The notes under the pieces: model-generated
Databases searched by the model: none
Seen by the model: the letters and a program-made list of their open reading frames with translations, nothing else
What the model was told of the DNA's origin: nothing
Program-made: the position numbers and the translations under genes
Shown here: in pieces, positions 22,126-31,824 of the stretch
Numbering within the stretch: the stretch's first letter is position 1
Layout: each line of letters begins with the position of its first letter
Source of the DNA: Actinomadura parmotrematis
Lineage (GTDB): Bacteria > Actinomycetota > Actinomycetes > Streptosporangiales > Streptosporangiaceae
Direction of reading: 5' to 3'
NCBI RefSeq assembly: GCF_019458805.1
Contig: NZ_JAIBOA010000012.1
Location: forward strand, 179,986 to 243,985
DNA: 64,000 nt

Positions 22126-23043
22126 TCAGGTCGCGATCAGCCTGATCAGCGCGGGAAAGGCCAGGAAGATCATGAAGGCGACGCAGAACAGCAGCTGCGC
22201 GACCATCATCGACTGGGACCGCTCGCCGGCGCGGCCCTCCAGCTCCGACAGCTCGCGGGTGCGCATGGACGCCGCCCGCGCCCCGAGCGACCGGCGGATC
22301 TGCGCGCCGTCGTCGGCGACGAGCGACAGCGCGCCCGCGAGGTCGGTCAGCTCGGCGATGCCGAGCTCGTCGCCGAGCCCGCCGAGCGCCTGCCAGGGCG
22401 TCTGCCCGACGATGCGGGCGTTGCCGAGCGCGTCGCGGAGCCGCTGCATGGCCCAGCCGTCGCCGACCGACGCGGCGGTCATCAGCGCCTCGTGGACGCC
22501 GCGGCCGCCCGACAGGTTCATCGACACCAGGTCCAGGAACGCGCCGACGGCGTGCCGGAAGTCCTGCCGGCGGGAGGCGGCCTCCTGCCGGAGCTGGAGG
22601 TCGGGGATGAAGAAGAACACGCCGGCGAGGAGCAGCCCGGCCCACAGCGGGACGAGCAGCCCGCCGCCGAGGTCGAGCAGCTCCAGGTACATGCCGATCA
22701 GCGGCAGGAACACCAGGACGGCGGCGGGCAGCAGGAACTTGGTGGCGAGGAACGCCTCCAGCGACCGGTCGGTGACGGCGAGGTCGGAGCGGACCGACTG
22801 CAGCCGCCAGCCCCGCGCGTCGCAGAACCGCACCAGCTCGCGGCCGAGCCGCGCGCGCAGCACCCCGACCCGCTCCAGCGGCGGGAACGTCCGCTCGGCG
22901 CCGGCCTCCTCCGCGTCGCGGTGGCGCGCGGCGTCGAACGCGGCGAGCCGCGCCGACAGGCCGGGGCGGCGCGGGAACAGCGCCCGGACCAGCAGGTACA
23001 GGCCGGCGCCGACGAGCGCGCCCGCGAGGATCGCGCCGGTCAC
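22126..23043 (-). CDS. tadC: Type II secretion/pilus platform protein TadC
   Basis: This 305-residue inner-membrane protein has a GspF/TadC domain with hydrophobic segments near the N-terminus, around residues 100-150, and at the C-terminus (AQLLFCVAFMIFLAFPALIRLI). The cytoplasmic GspF signature region includes FLDLVSMNLSGGRGVHEALMTA. With TadB it forms the platform on which the TadA ATPase acts. The GTG start overlaps the tadB stop (GTGA). It is followed by flp after 34 bases. Confidence 0.88.
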   Translation of the reverse strand: MTGAILAGALVGAGLYLLVRALFPRRPGLSARLAAFDAARHRDAEEAGAERTFPPLERVGVLRARLGRELVRFCDARGWRLQSVRSDLAVTDRSLEAFLATKFLLPAAVLVFLPLIGMYLELLDLGGGLLVPLWAGLLLAGVFFFIPDLQLRQEAASRRQDFRHAVGAFLDLVSMNLSGGRGVHEALMTAASVGDGWAMQRLRDALGNARIVGQTPWQALGGLGDELGIAELTDLAGALSLVADDGAQIRRSLGARAASMRTRELSELEGRAGERSQSMMVAQLLFCVAFMIFLAFPALIRLIAT

Positions 23044-24002
23044 CGGGGGCCTCCCCCGCCGGCGTCCATGGTGTGGCGGCCGCGCAGCGCCGCGGCCCGG
23101 CCCTGCCAGCCCGCGACGGTGCTCGGGACCTGCTCGGGGACGCCGGGCCGGCCCGCGCCGCCGCCGAGGAACCGGCTCGGCAGCTCGTAGCGGGCGAGCC
23201 GCCGCAGCCAGAGGAACGCCGCCGCGTACAGGGCGATGACGACGCTCAGCATGAGCTGCCCGAGGACGCCGTCGTAGGGCTCCACCCAGGAGTGGTTGAG
23301 CACCGCGAGGCCGAGGGCGCTGCCGACCGACACCCCGACGACGATGCGGACGCTGCGCCGCGTCGCGCGCCGGTCGGCCTCCACCCGGCGCCGCATGTCG
23401 AGCTCGGCGCGGGCCGAGGAGGCGAGCGCGCCGAGCATGTCGCGGAGGCCCGGCCCGCGCAGCTTGGCGTTGAGGACGAGCGCGGCGACGACGAGGTCGG
23501 CGGACGGGTCGTCGAGGTCGTCGGCGAAGCGGCGGAGCGCGTCGGGCATGGGGACGCGGGTGTGGAGGCGGTCGACGAGGTCGCGGAGGGGCCGCTGGAG
23601 GGCGGGCGCGGCGGCGCGCAGCGAGGACGGGATGGCCTGCTCCAGGCCGACGGCGCCCGCGATGGTGTCGCGCAGTGACTCGGTCCAGGCGGCGAGGCCC
23701 TCCAGCCGCGCCATCGCGACGCGCTCCTCTCGGGCGCCGCCCGCCAGGCCGTTCCAGCCGAGGACGAGGACGCCGGTGCCGGCGGCCGCGACGACCCAGC
23801 GCGTCGTCACCAGGACCGCGACGGCCGCGACGACGGCGACGGCGGCGCGGGTGCTGACCGTCCGCAGCAGCTCCTCGCGGCTCCGCGCGGGTTTGCGCGC
23901 CGCGCGGACCGGCATCCCGCGCAGCGCCGCGATCAGCAGCACCAGGCCGCCGCCGGCGAGCGCGCCGGTGATGATGGCGAGCAGGACGTCGGGGGCGGTC
24001 AC
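23040..24002 (-). CDS. tadB: Type II secretion/pilus platform protein TadB
   Basis: This 320-residue inner-membrane protein is the partner of TadC. It has an N-terminal membrane segment (DVLLAIITGALAGGGLVLLIAAL), a second pair near residues 50-80, a GspF domain with AWTESLRDTIAGAVGLEQAI, and C-terminal membrane helices. The GTG at 24002 overlaps the tadA stop. A GTG one codon upstream is an alternative. Confidence 0.88.
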   Translation of the reverse strand: MTAPDVLLAIITGALAGGGLVLLIAALRGMPVRAARKPARSREELLRTVSTRAAVAVVAAVAVLVTTRWVVAAAGTGVLVLGWNGLAGGAREERVAMARLEGLAAWTESLRDTIAGAVGLEQAIPSSLRAAAPALQRPLRDLVDRLHTRVPMPDALRRFADDLDDPSADLVVAALVLNAKLRGPGLRDMLGALASSARAELDMRRRVEADRRATRRSVRIVVGVSVGSALGLAVLNHSWVEPYDGVLGQLMLSVVIALYAAAFLWLRRLARYELPSRFLGGGAGRPGVPEQVPSTVAGWQGRAAALRGRHTMDAGGGGPR

Positions 24003-25303
24003 CACGCACCGCCGAGGGAGGTGTCGTAGCCGAACTCGGCGAGCTCGTCGGCGCAGGCGATCGGCGCGGCGGGGACGGCGGCGCCGCGCGCCGGGTCCAG
24101 CGCGAACACCTCCGACGACAGGACGCGCCCGTCGCAGCCGGTGACCTCGCGGACGCTGGCGACGTAGCGGCGGAGCCGCCCGCCGCGCGCGTAGTCGTTG
24201 CGCTTCTCGATGAACACGACGAAGTCGATGGCGCCCGCGATCAGCATGTGGGTGGCCTCGGTGGGGAGCCGCTCCTCGGACTGGATCGCGTAGGTGGCGA
24301 TGCGGTTGAACACCTCCATCGAGGAGTTCGCGTGGATCGTCGACAGCGACCCGTCGTTGCCCTGCGTCATCGCGTTCAGCATGGTGACGATCTCGTCGCC
24401 GAGGACCTCGCCGACGATGACGCGCGAGGGGTTCATGCGGAGCGAGCGGCGCACCAGCTCGGCCATGGAGATGGCGCCCTGCCCCTCGGAGTTCGGCAGC
24501 CGCTGCTCGAACGCGATGCAGTTGGGGTGCAGCTCGGGGAACGCGTCGAGGCCGAGCTCCAGGGCGCGCTCGACGGTGATGAGGCGCTCGTGCGCGGGGA
24601 TCTCGTTGGCGACGGCGCGGAGCAGCGTCGTCTTGCCCGCGTTGGTGGCGCCGGCGAACATGATGTTCTTGCGGGCGTGCACGGCGGCGCGCAGGAACCG
24701 GCCGACGTCCTCGCTGAAGGTGCCGGTGCCGACGAGGTCGGACAGGAACACCTTGCCGAGGCGGGCGCGGCGGATCGACAGCGCGGGCCGCACGGTGACG
24801 TCCATGACGGCCGACAGCCGCGACCCGTCGGGCAGCCGCAGGTCCAGCTGCGGGTTGGCGGTGTCGAACGGCCGCGACGACAGGCCGCTGTAGGCGGCGA
24901 GGATCTGGATGAGCTCGACGAGCTCCTCGTCGCTCTCGGCGACCGGCTCCGCCAGCACCTCGCGGCCGTCGGCGTAGCCGAGGAACACGCGGTCGCAGCC
25001 GTTGATGTCGATGTTCTCGATCTCGGGGTCCTCCAGCAGCGGCTGGAGCCGGCCGACGCCGAACAGGGCGGCGTGCACGCCCGCGGCGAGCGCCTCCTCC
25101 TCCTCGGCGTTCGGCGGGCGGCGCCCGGAGGTGATCTCGCCGCGGGCGAACTCCTCCAGCACCTGCCCGATGAGGGCGCGCGCGAACTGCCGCTCGTCCT
25201 CGCCCGACATGGGGGCGAGGCCGCTCGCGGCGTCGAGGCGGCGCTGCTGGGCGAGGCGGTCGCCGACCTCCTGGCGGAGCCGCTTGACCAGGCCGTGGTC
25301 CAC
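23999..25303 (-). CDS. tadA: Pilus assembly ATPase TadA/CpaF
   Basis: This 434-residue VirB11/GspE-type cytoplasmic ATPase powers Flp pilus extrusion. The Walker A motif GATNAGKTT is at residues 218-226, a Walker B-like RVIVGEV lies near 294, and conserved histidine-box segments such as STIHANS follow. The N-terminal domain (1-170) is typical of CpaF. It starts with GTG at 25303, directly adjacent to the tadZ stop codon, so the operon is tightly packed. Confidence 0.94.
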   Translation of the reverse strand: MDHGLVKRLRQEVGDRLAQQRRLDAASGLAPMSGEDERQFARALIGQVLEEFARGEITSGRRPPNAEEEEALAAGVHAALFGVGRLQPLLEDPEIENIDINGCDRVFLGYADGREVLAEPVAESDEELVELIQILAAYSGLSSRPFDTANPQLDLRLPDGSRLSAVMDVTVRPALSIRRARLGKVFLSDLVGTGTFSEDVGRFLRAAVHARKNIMFAGATNAGKTTLLRAVANEIPAHERLITVERALELGLDAFPELHPNCIAFEQRLPNSEGQGAISMAELVRRSLRMNPSRVIVGEVLGDEIVTMLNAMTQGNDGSLSTIHANSSMEVFNRIATYAIQSEERLPTEATHMLIAGAIDFVVFIEKRNDYARGGRLRRYVASVREVTGCDGRVLSSEVFALDPARGAAVPAAPIACADELAEFGYDTSLGGAW

Positions 25304-26155
25304 CTACAGCCTCCCTTCCTCCAGCAGCGGGACGGGCGGGGGCTCGGCGGGGCCGGCGCCGGCGCGCTCGCCGCGCAGCCGGTCGGCGCGGGCGGTGAGG
25401 CCGGCGGCGACCTCGCGGGCCGAGCGGACCAGCAGCGAGCGGTCGAGGCGGCCGCCCCACTGGCCGGACAAAAGGTCGGCGCCCTTGGGGTCCAGGGCGA
25501 GGCCGCCGAGGACGCCGACGGGGTGGCCGGCGCCGTCGCGGCGGGTGATGATGCGGTCGACCTCGGCGACCGAGGCGCGGAAGTCGCGCGGGTCGGCGAG
25601 GACGAGGACGGCGATCGGCGGGCCGCCGCGCAGCCCCTCGCTGAGCGCGGCGACGCGCTCGCGCAGGTGCGCGACCTGCTCCAGGGTGGCGCGGGTGACG
25701 AGGACGACGAGGTCGGCCTCGCGCATGAGGTCCAGCAGCGGGGTGCCGGCGCCGAGGCGGCCGCAGTCGGCGAGGACGTCCACCTGGCCGAGGCCGGCGA
25801 ACGCGCGGCCGAGCGGCCCCCACAGCCACGTCATGCCCTGCGCCTGCTCGGCGCTGGTGATGCCGACCAGCACGTCCAGGCCGCCGACGAGGCGCTGGCA
25901 GTGCTCGGCGACCTGCTCGGGCCGCAGCCCGCGGCGGGCCGTCGCGGCGAGGCTGAGCAGGCCGCGCGAGGGGTTCAGCATGCCGCCGCCGCTCTGCCCC
26001 TCGGGCGGCGCGGCGGGCAGCCGGTAGACGAGGTCGCCGCCCGCCTGGTCGCATTCGGCGACGAGGACGGGCCGCGGCCAGACGGCGCCGAGGGCGACGG
26101 CGGTGGTGGTGACGCCGGGCGCCCCCTTGTCCGCCGCGAGCGCGATGAGGGCCAC
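25304..26155 (-). CDS. tadZ: TadZ/CpaE-like MinD-family protein
   Basis: This 283-residue ParA/MinD-fold protein probably positions the Tad apparatus at the pole or septum. Its P-loop is deviant: DKGAPGVTTTA keeps the first lysine but lacks the usual GKT lysine-threonine pair, as in actinobacterial relatives. A later DxD-type segment is VLADCGRLG. The GTG start lies just two bases after the preceding stop, so it is co-translated with the SAF gene. Confidence 0.78.
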   Translation of the reverse strand: MALIALAADKGAPGVTTTAVALGAVWPRPVLVAECDQAGGDLVYRLPAAPPEGQSGGGMLNPSRGLLSLAATARRGLRPEQVAEHCQRLVGGLDVLVGITSAEQAQGMTWLWGPLGRAFAGLGQVDVLADCGRLGAGTPLLDLMREADLVVLVTRATLEQVAHLRERVAALSEGLRGGPPIAVLVLADPRDFRASVAEVDRIITRRDGAGHPVGVLGGLALDPKGADLLSGQWGGRLDRSLLVRSAREVAAGLTARADRLRGERAGAGPAEPPPVPLLEEGRL

Positions 26156-26157
26156 CG

Positions 26158-27012
26158 TCAGCCCCCGCCGGGCGCCGGGGTCTGCGTGGTGGCGGGCGGC
26201 GTCGCGGCGCCGCCGTCCCCGCCGCCGGTCCCGCCGCCGCCCGCGCCGCCCGTCCCGCCGCCGGGCGCGACGCGGCTGCCCTCGGGGACCAGCGCCACCG
26301 CGACGGCCTGCGCGGACGCGGCCTGCGCGAGCGCGGGGGCGTCGGCGGGCAGCACGGCGACGTCGATCGAGGTCGCGTCGGAGCGCAGCCGGTCGCCGCC
26401 GCCGCGCGCCACGTTCACGATGATGGCGTCGCCCGACAGCACCGTCCCGGCCTTCGGCCCGCTGCCGCCGCTCCCGCCGCCGACCGCGTACAGGCCGACG
26501 CGGCGCCCGTTGGCGAGGCCGCCCGCCGGGAACTGGCCGGGCTTCAGCGACAGCCCGACGACGAGCCGCCCGCGCGCGGGCGCGGTGTCGCGGCTCAGCA
26601 TCGCGTTGGTCAGCAGGGTGCCCTTGACGAGCGGGACGGCGGCGTAGGTGCCGGTGACCTTGGCGTGCTCGGACCAGTTGAGGAACTGGATGCCGGTGTC
26701 GCCGATCTGCGCCTCGCGGAGCGCGCCCGCCGGGATCCGCTGCCCGGCCGCGACCGGCTCGGCGATCACGATGGCCGACACCCGCTGGCCGCTCGCCATC
26801 ACCAGGTAGGCGCTGGCGAGGGCGCCGCCGAGGATCAGCAGGACGGCGAGGGCGGCGAGGGCGGGCTTGCGCTCGCGGGGCGCCGCCGGCAGCCGCTGCC
26901 CGCCCGCCGCGCCGAGCCCCGACCGGCCGAGTCCGGGGCCCGCGCCCGCCGGCGGTGTCGTGGCGACCCCGCCGGAGACGCCGCCGGAGGCGGCCGAGTG
27001 GTTGGACTTCAT
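26158..27012 (-). CDS. SAF domain (CpaB/RcpC-like) pilus protein
   Basis: This 284-residue protein is membrane-anchored by one helix (about residues 52-75; ALAALAVLLILGGALASAYLV). It carries a SAF domain beginning VIAEPVAAGQRIPAGAL. CpaB/RcpC proteins act in the outer part of Tad machines. In a Gram-positive it may bind peptidoglycan, which is inference. The C-terminus is a Gly/Thr/Pro-rich tail. I prefer the ATG at 27012; a frame open to 27087 would add 25 residues without support. It is the first gene of the Tad operon. Confidence 0.78.
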   Translation of the reverse strand: MKSNHSAASGGVSGGVATTPPAGAGPGLGRSGLGAAGGQRLPAAPRERKPALAALAVLLILGGALASAYLVMASGQRVSAIVIAEPVAAGQRIPAGALREAQIGDTGIQFLNWSEHAKVTGTYAAVPLVKGTLLTNAMLSRDTAPARGRLVVGLSLKPGQFPAGGLANGRRVGLYAVGGGSGGSGPKAGTVLSGDAIIVNVARGGGDRLRSDATSIDVAVLPADAPALAQAASAQAVAVALVPEGSRVAPGGGTGGAGGGGTGGGDGGAATPPATTQTPAPGGG

Positions 27013-27366
27013 CGCCTTGCCCACGCGTCCCTTCCCGCCTTCCGGGCCCCGCTCCCGGCGGGGGCCCGGCACCACCGAGCGCTCCATGCTCGCCGGGACC
27101 CGAACGCCGCGTCAATGGATTCGGCGGGTTGAGGCCGTAGCGTGACTCCCTGTGTCAGAACGAGCGGGGAATTAACTGATCGCACACGTTTTGACGAAGA
27201 GTCACGCAAAATACTGACAAGCCGGGAATGGTCAACGGTGTTCTCGGTCACCGTTTCCGCGGCGGCGGGCCCGCGCTCCGGCTGAGGCGGCGGCGCGTCA
27301 TCTTCTAGGCTTGCCGGACGGGCTGCGCCGTGGCCGGACGCCGCGCCGCGCGATGGAGGAACCTTA
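27013..27366. other. Intergenic promoter region between Tad operon and EccC-like gene
   Basis: This 354-base divergent gap holds no supportable gene. An inverted repeat CCGGGCCCCGC...GCGGGGGCCCGG (27042-27069) lies in the probable leader of the Tad operon. Bases 27150-27250 are visibly less GC-rich than the flanks and probably contain the divergent promoters. I cannot assign -10/-35 elements with confidence. Confidence 0.5.
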
Positions 27367-30300
27367 ATGCGGATCTCGTGCACGGTCCTGACCGGTGAGG
27401 GCCCCCGCGACATGGTGATCGAGGTCGATTCCGAAACAACGGTCGGCGAGGTCGCGCGAACGCTCTTCCGCGGTTCGGACGCGTCCAGGGTTCCGGTCGG
27501 CGCGCCCGCACCGGCCATTGTCGATCACAAGTGCTCGCTGTGGCTGGACGGCCGGATGCTCGATCCGCGCGCGCCCGCCGCGCGCGAGCTGCGCGACGGC
27601 GCCCGCGTCGCGCTCGACCGGGCGACCGCCGCCGCGACCGTGCAGGCCGAGCCGTCCGGGCTGGTGGAGGTCCGCGTCGTGGGCGGCCCGGCGGCCGGGC
27701 CGGTGCACCGGCTCGGCATCGGCCGCACCACGGTCGGCGCGGGCCCCGGCGTCGACATCGTCGTGGCGGACGCGGCGCTGCCCGCCGCCGCGCTCGCCCT
27801 CACCGTCACCCGCGAGGGCGTCCGGGTCGCGCCCGAGCCGGGCGTGACGGCGCTGCTGGACGGCGTCCCGCTGGAGGAGCCCGCGGCGTGGCGGCCGGGC
27901 GTGCCGCTCGCCGCCGGGTCCGGGGTGCTGATGCTCGCCGCGTCCGTGCCGCCCGACACCCACCTGGAGCCGCTGCCGGACGGCGGCCTCGCGTTCAACC
28001 GGCCGCCGCGCCTGCGGCCCGCGCACCGGCCGCGCCGCCTCACCGTCCCCAAGCGGCCGGTGCGCGACGCCCGCGAGCGGCTGCGGCTGTTCGGGGCGCT
28101 GCTGTTCTCGGCGTTCGGGCTGGTCATGGCGTTCGTGCTGGGCCAGTGGTGGTGGGCGCTGTTCGCGCTCGCCTGGCCGGTGATGACGGTCGGCGAGTGG
28201 ATCGGCGACCGGCTGCACGGCCGCAAGTCCCACCGCAAGGCGCTGAAGGAGTACCAGGAGCGGACGGCCCGGTTCGGCGGCGAGCTGGAGCGGCTGCGGC
28301 GCGCCGACGAGGACGAGCGGCGCGGCGTCCACCCCGACCCCGCCGAGGTCCTGCTCACCGCGACCGGCCCGCGCCGCCGCCTCTGGGAGCGGCGGACCGG
28401 CGACCCCGACGCCCTGCACGTCCGGCTCGGCCTCGCCGACCTGCCGTCGCAGGTGGAGCTGGTCGGCAACACCCCGCCCGACGGGTCGCCCGCGGACGCG
28501 CCGCCGCCCGTCGCGCCGCCGGTGTCGCGGCTGGTGCCGGTCGCGCTGCCGCTCGCCGACCTCGGCGTCCTCGGCGTCACCGGCCCGCGCGCGTCGGCGC
28601 GGGGCCTGGCGCGGTGGATCGTCGCGCAGTCGGCGGTGCTGCACAGCCCCCGCGACCTGTCGATCGTGGTGCTGTCGGCCGACCGGGCGGCGGGCGAGGA
28701 CTGGAACTGGGTGCGGTGGCTGCCGCACTGCGCGCCGCGCGAGGGCGAGGAGTGCAGCGCCCTCGTCGGCGCCGACGCCGAGTCCGTCGCGCACCGCGTC
28801 ACCGAGCTCGCCATCCGGCTCACCGAGCGGCGCCGCGCCGCGCAGGCCGAGCAGGGCTTCTTCGGCCGGGACCGGCCCGCCGAGCACGCCCCCCGCAACG
28901 TGCTGATCGTCCTGGACGGGGCGCGGACGCTGCGGCGCGTCCCGGGCATGCCGATGCTGCTGTCGCGCGGCCCGGAGTTCGGCATCCACGCCGTCTGCAT
29001 CGACGACGAGGAGAAGCTGCTCCCCGAGGAGTGCGCCGCCGTCGTCAGCGTCGGCGCCCTCGGCGCCCGCCTGCGCGGCCACGGCCTGGACGGCGCGGCG
29101 GTGCTGCTCGCCGACGAGGTGTCGGCGGCGTGGGCGGACCGCGTCGCGCGGGCGCTCGCGCCCGTCCGCGACGTGTCCCGCGAGGACGCCGCCGAAGGCA
29201 TTCCCGGGGAGGCCCGGCTGCTGGAACTGCTCGGCATGACCGACCCGACCGCCGAGCACGTGCTGCGCTCCTGGGAGGCGACGGGCGGCCGCGCGACCCG
29301 CGTCCCGATCGGCGTCGGCGCCGACGGGACCTTCACCGTCGACCTCGCCGCCGACGGCCCGCACGGCCTCATCGCCGGCACGACCGGCGCCGGCAAGTCC
29401 GAGCTGCTCCAGACGCTCATCGCCTCGCTGGCCGTCGCGAACCGCCCCGACGAGCTGACGTTCGTCCTCATCGACTACAAGGGCGGCGCCGCGTTCGCCG
29501 ACTGCGCGCGCTTGCCCCACACCGTCGGCATGGTCACCGACCTCGACGGGCACGCCACCGAGCGCGCCCTAGAGTCACTGGCGGCCGAGTTGCGGCGCCG
29601 CGAGGAACTGCTGTTCGCCGCCGGCGCCAAGGACCTCGACGACTACAACGAGCTGCGCGCGTCCCGTCCCGACCTCGCGACGGTGCCGCGGCTGCTGCTC
29701 GTCATCGACGAGTTCGCCGCGATGGTCGCCGAGCTGCCCGACTTCGTCACCGGGCTCGTCGACATCGGGCGGCGCGGCCGGTCCCTCGGCGTTCACCTGC
29801 TGCTCGCCACGCAGCGCCCGGCGGGCGTCGTCACCGCCGACATCCGCGCCAACACCAACCTGCGGATCGCGCTGCGCGTCACCGACCCCGACGAGTCCAC
29901 CGACGTCCTGGACGCGCCCGACGCCGCGCAGATCCCCAAGGCGACGCCGGGCCGCTGCTACGTCCGGTCGGGCGCGGGCGCGCCGCAGGCCGTCCAGTCC
30001 GCACGGATCGGCGGGCGGCGGCCCGGCGCCGCGGGCGCCTCCACGAGCGTGGCGGCGCTGCCGTGGCAGGGCCTCGGCCGGCCCGTCCCCGCGCCGCGCG
30101 AGGCCGCCGACGACGCGGCCGCGGCCGTGACCGACCTCGCCGACCTCGTCGCCGCCGTCGCCGAGGCCGCCCGGCGCGCCGGGATCGGCCGGCAGCCGTC
30201 GCCGTGGCTGACGCCGCTGCCCGAGCGGATCCGGCTCGCGCCGCGCACCGCGGCGGGCGGCTCGGTCGTCGACGTCCCGCCGATCGCGTTCGGGATCACC

Positions 30301-31824
30301 GACCTGCCGGCCGTCCAGTCCCGCGAACCGCTCGCGCTGGACCTCGCGACGTCCGGGCACCTGTACGTGGCGGGGTCGGCGCAGTCGGGCCGCTCGACGG
30401 CGCTCCGCAGCATCGCCGGCGCCCTCGCGGGCGGCTGCTCCCCCTACGACGCGCACCTGTACGCCATCGACTGCGGCGCGAGCGCGCTGCTGCCGCTCGT
30501 GTCGCTGCCGCACACCGGCGCCGTCGTCACCCGCGACCAGCCCGACCGCTGCGAGCGGCTCCTCGCGGCGCTGTCGGCGGAGGTGTCGCGCCGCCAGCAG
30601 CTCCTCGCGGGCGCCGGCTTCGCCTCGCTCGCCGAGCAGCGCGCCGCCGTCGCCGCCACCGACCGCCTCCCCTGGATGGTGCTGCTCCTCGACCGCTGGG
30701 AGGGGTTCCTCGGCGCGTTCGAGCACTACGACTACGGGCGGCTCGTCGACACCGTCCTCCGGCTGCTGCGCGAGGGCGCCGCCGTCGGGCTGCGCGCGGT
30801 GTTCACCGGCGACCGGTCCGGGCTGAGCGGGCAGGTGTCGACGGTGTTCGACCGGCGGCTCGTCCTGCGGATGGCCGACCCCAACGACTACGGGTACGCG
30901 GGGCTGCAGGACAAGCAGGTCCCGGCCGCGATGCCGCCGGGGCGCGCGCTGGAGGTCGTCGCGCCGGGCATGCCGCCGCGCGAGTCGCAGATCGGGCTGC
31001 TCGGCGACGAACCGTCCGGAACGGCGCAGGTCGCGGCGCTCCAGGAGATCGCGCGGGCCTGCGCGTCCCGCTACGGCCGGGTGCCGGCCCGGCAGCGCCC
31101 CCTGCACGTGGACGAGCTGCCCGTCCGCGTCACCTACCGGGAGGCGATGGCGCTCGACCCCGACTTCACCGCCCCGTCCCCGCTCTGGGCGCTCACCGGC
31201 GTCGGCGGCGACACCCTCGCGCCCGTCGGGATCGACCTGCTCAACGACGGGCCCGGCTTCATCGTCGCGGGCCCGCCCCGGTCCGGGCGCTCGACGGCGC
31301 TCTGGACGATCGTCTGCTCGCTGCTCGACCCCGCCTCCGGGGGCGGGCTCGTCCCGGTCGTCCTGATCTGCCCGCGCCGGTCGCCGCTCCGGCAGCTCGC
31401 GGGGCGGCCGGGCGTCCTCGGCGTCCTCGGCTCGGACGCCGCGTCCGAGGACCTGGACGCCCTCATCGGCGACGAGCACCGCTACGTCGTCGTCGTCGAC
31501 GACGCCGAACTCCTCGACGAGACCGAACTCGACGACGCCCTGCGCGACGTCCTCCGCACCGCCCGCGACGGCGAGCACGGCGTCGTCCTCGGCGGCACCA
31601 CCGAGGACCTGGGGCGCGGCTACCGCGGCTTCATGTCCGACACGCGGCGGTCGCGGTCGGGGGTGCTGCTGTCGATCGAGTCCCCCGACGACGGCGACCT
31701 CTTCGGCCTCCGCCTGCCGCGCAACGCCGCCCCGGGCGGCCCCACCGGCCGCGGCCTCTTCGTCGCCGCCGGCGTCACCACCCAGATCCAGATCGCCCTC
31801 CCGCCCCCGCCCGACCCGTCCTGA
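27367..31824 (+). CDS. EccC/EssC-like FtsK-SpoIIIE ATPase with N-terminal ubiquitin-like and FHA-like domains
   Basis: This 1485-residue membrane ATPase resembles the motor of type VII secretion. The first 80 residues look like a beta-grasp (YukD-like) domain, an FHA-like region spans about 95-200, and two membrane helices follow (about 235-275). Three P-loop domains follow: GTTGAGKS (671-678), GSAQSGRS (1003-1010) and GPPRSGRS (1302-1309). Only the first keeps the Walker lysine; the other two have Arg, consistent with EccC, where domain 1 hydrolyses ATP and the others regulate or bind substrate. WXG100 genes lie 4 kb downstream, but eccB, eccD, eccE and mycP are absent here. Its stop codon begins palindromic element copy 2. 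Confidence 0.86.
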   Translation: MRISCTVLTGEGPRDMVIEVDSETTVGEVARTLFRGSDASRVPVGAPAPAIVDHKCSLWLDGRMLDPRAPAARELRDGARVALDRATAAATVQAEPSGLVEVRVVGGPAAGPVHRLGIGRTTVGAGPGVDIVVADAALPAAALALTVTREGVRVAPEPGVTALLDGVPLEEPAAWRPGVPLAAGSGVLMLAASVPPDTHLEPLPDGGLAFNRPPRLRPAHRPRRLTVPKRPVRDARERLRLFGALLFSAFGLVMAFVLGQWWWALFALAWPVMTVGEWIGDRLHGRKSHRKALKEYQERTARFGGELERLRRADEDERRGVHPDPAEVLLTATGPRRRLWERRTGDPDALHVRLGLADLPSQVELVGNTPPDGSPADAPPPVAPPVSRLVPVALPLADLGVLGVTGPRASARGLARWIVAQSAVLHSPRDLSIVVLSADRAAGEDWNWVRWLPHCAPREGEECSALVGADAESVAHRVTELAIRLTERRRAAQAEQGFFGRDRPAEHAPRNVLIVLDGARTLRRVPGMPMLLSRGPEFGIHAVCIDDEEKLLPEECAAVVSVGALGARLRGHGLDGAAVLLADEVSAAWADRVARALAPVRDVSREDAAEGIPGEARLLELLGMTDPTAEHVLRSWEATGGRATRVPIGVGADGTFTVDLAADGPHGLIAGTTGAGKSELLQTLIASLAVANRPDELTFVLIDYKGGAAFADCARLPHTVGMVTDLDGHATERALESLAAELRRREELLFAAGAKDLDDYNELRASRPDLATVPRLLLVIDEFAAMVAELPDFVTGLVDIGRRGRSLGVHLLLATQRPAGVVTADIRANTNLRIALRVTDPDESTDVLDAPDAAQIPKATPGRCYVRSGAGAPQAVQSARIGGRRPGAAGASTSVAALPWQGLGRPVPAPREAADDAAAAVTDLADLVAAVAEAARRAGIGRQPSPWLTPLPERIRLAPRTAAGGSVVDVPPIAFGITDLPAVQSREPLALDLATSGHLYVAGSAQSGRSTALRSIAGALAGGCSPYDAHLYAIDCGASALLPLVSLPHTGAVVTRDQPDRCERLLAALSAEVSRRQQLLAGAGFASLAEQRAAVAATDRLPWMVLLLDRWEGFLGAFEHYDYGRLVDTVLRLLREGAAVGLRAVFTGDRSGLSGQVSTVFDRRLVLRMADPNDYGYAGLQDKQVPAAMPPGRALEVVAPGMPPRESQIGLLGDEPSGTAQVAALQEIARACASRYGRVPARQRPLHVDELPVRVTYREAMALDPDFTAPSPLWALTGVGGDTLAPVGIDLLNDGPGFIVAGPPRSGRSTALWTIVCSLLDPASGGGLVPVVLICPRRSPLRQLAGRPGVLGVLGSDAASEDLDALIGDEHRYVVVVDDAELLDETELDDALRDVLRTARDGEHGVVLGGTTEDLGRGYRGFMSDTRRSRSGVLLSIESPDDGDLFGLRLPRNAAPGGPTGRGLFVAAGVTTQIQIALPPPPDPS

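Noticed and set aside
24248..26647. Long plus-strand frame across tadA-tadZ-SAF
   Set aside because: Spans several tightly overlapping minus-strand Tad genes with conserved motifs; antisense artefact.
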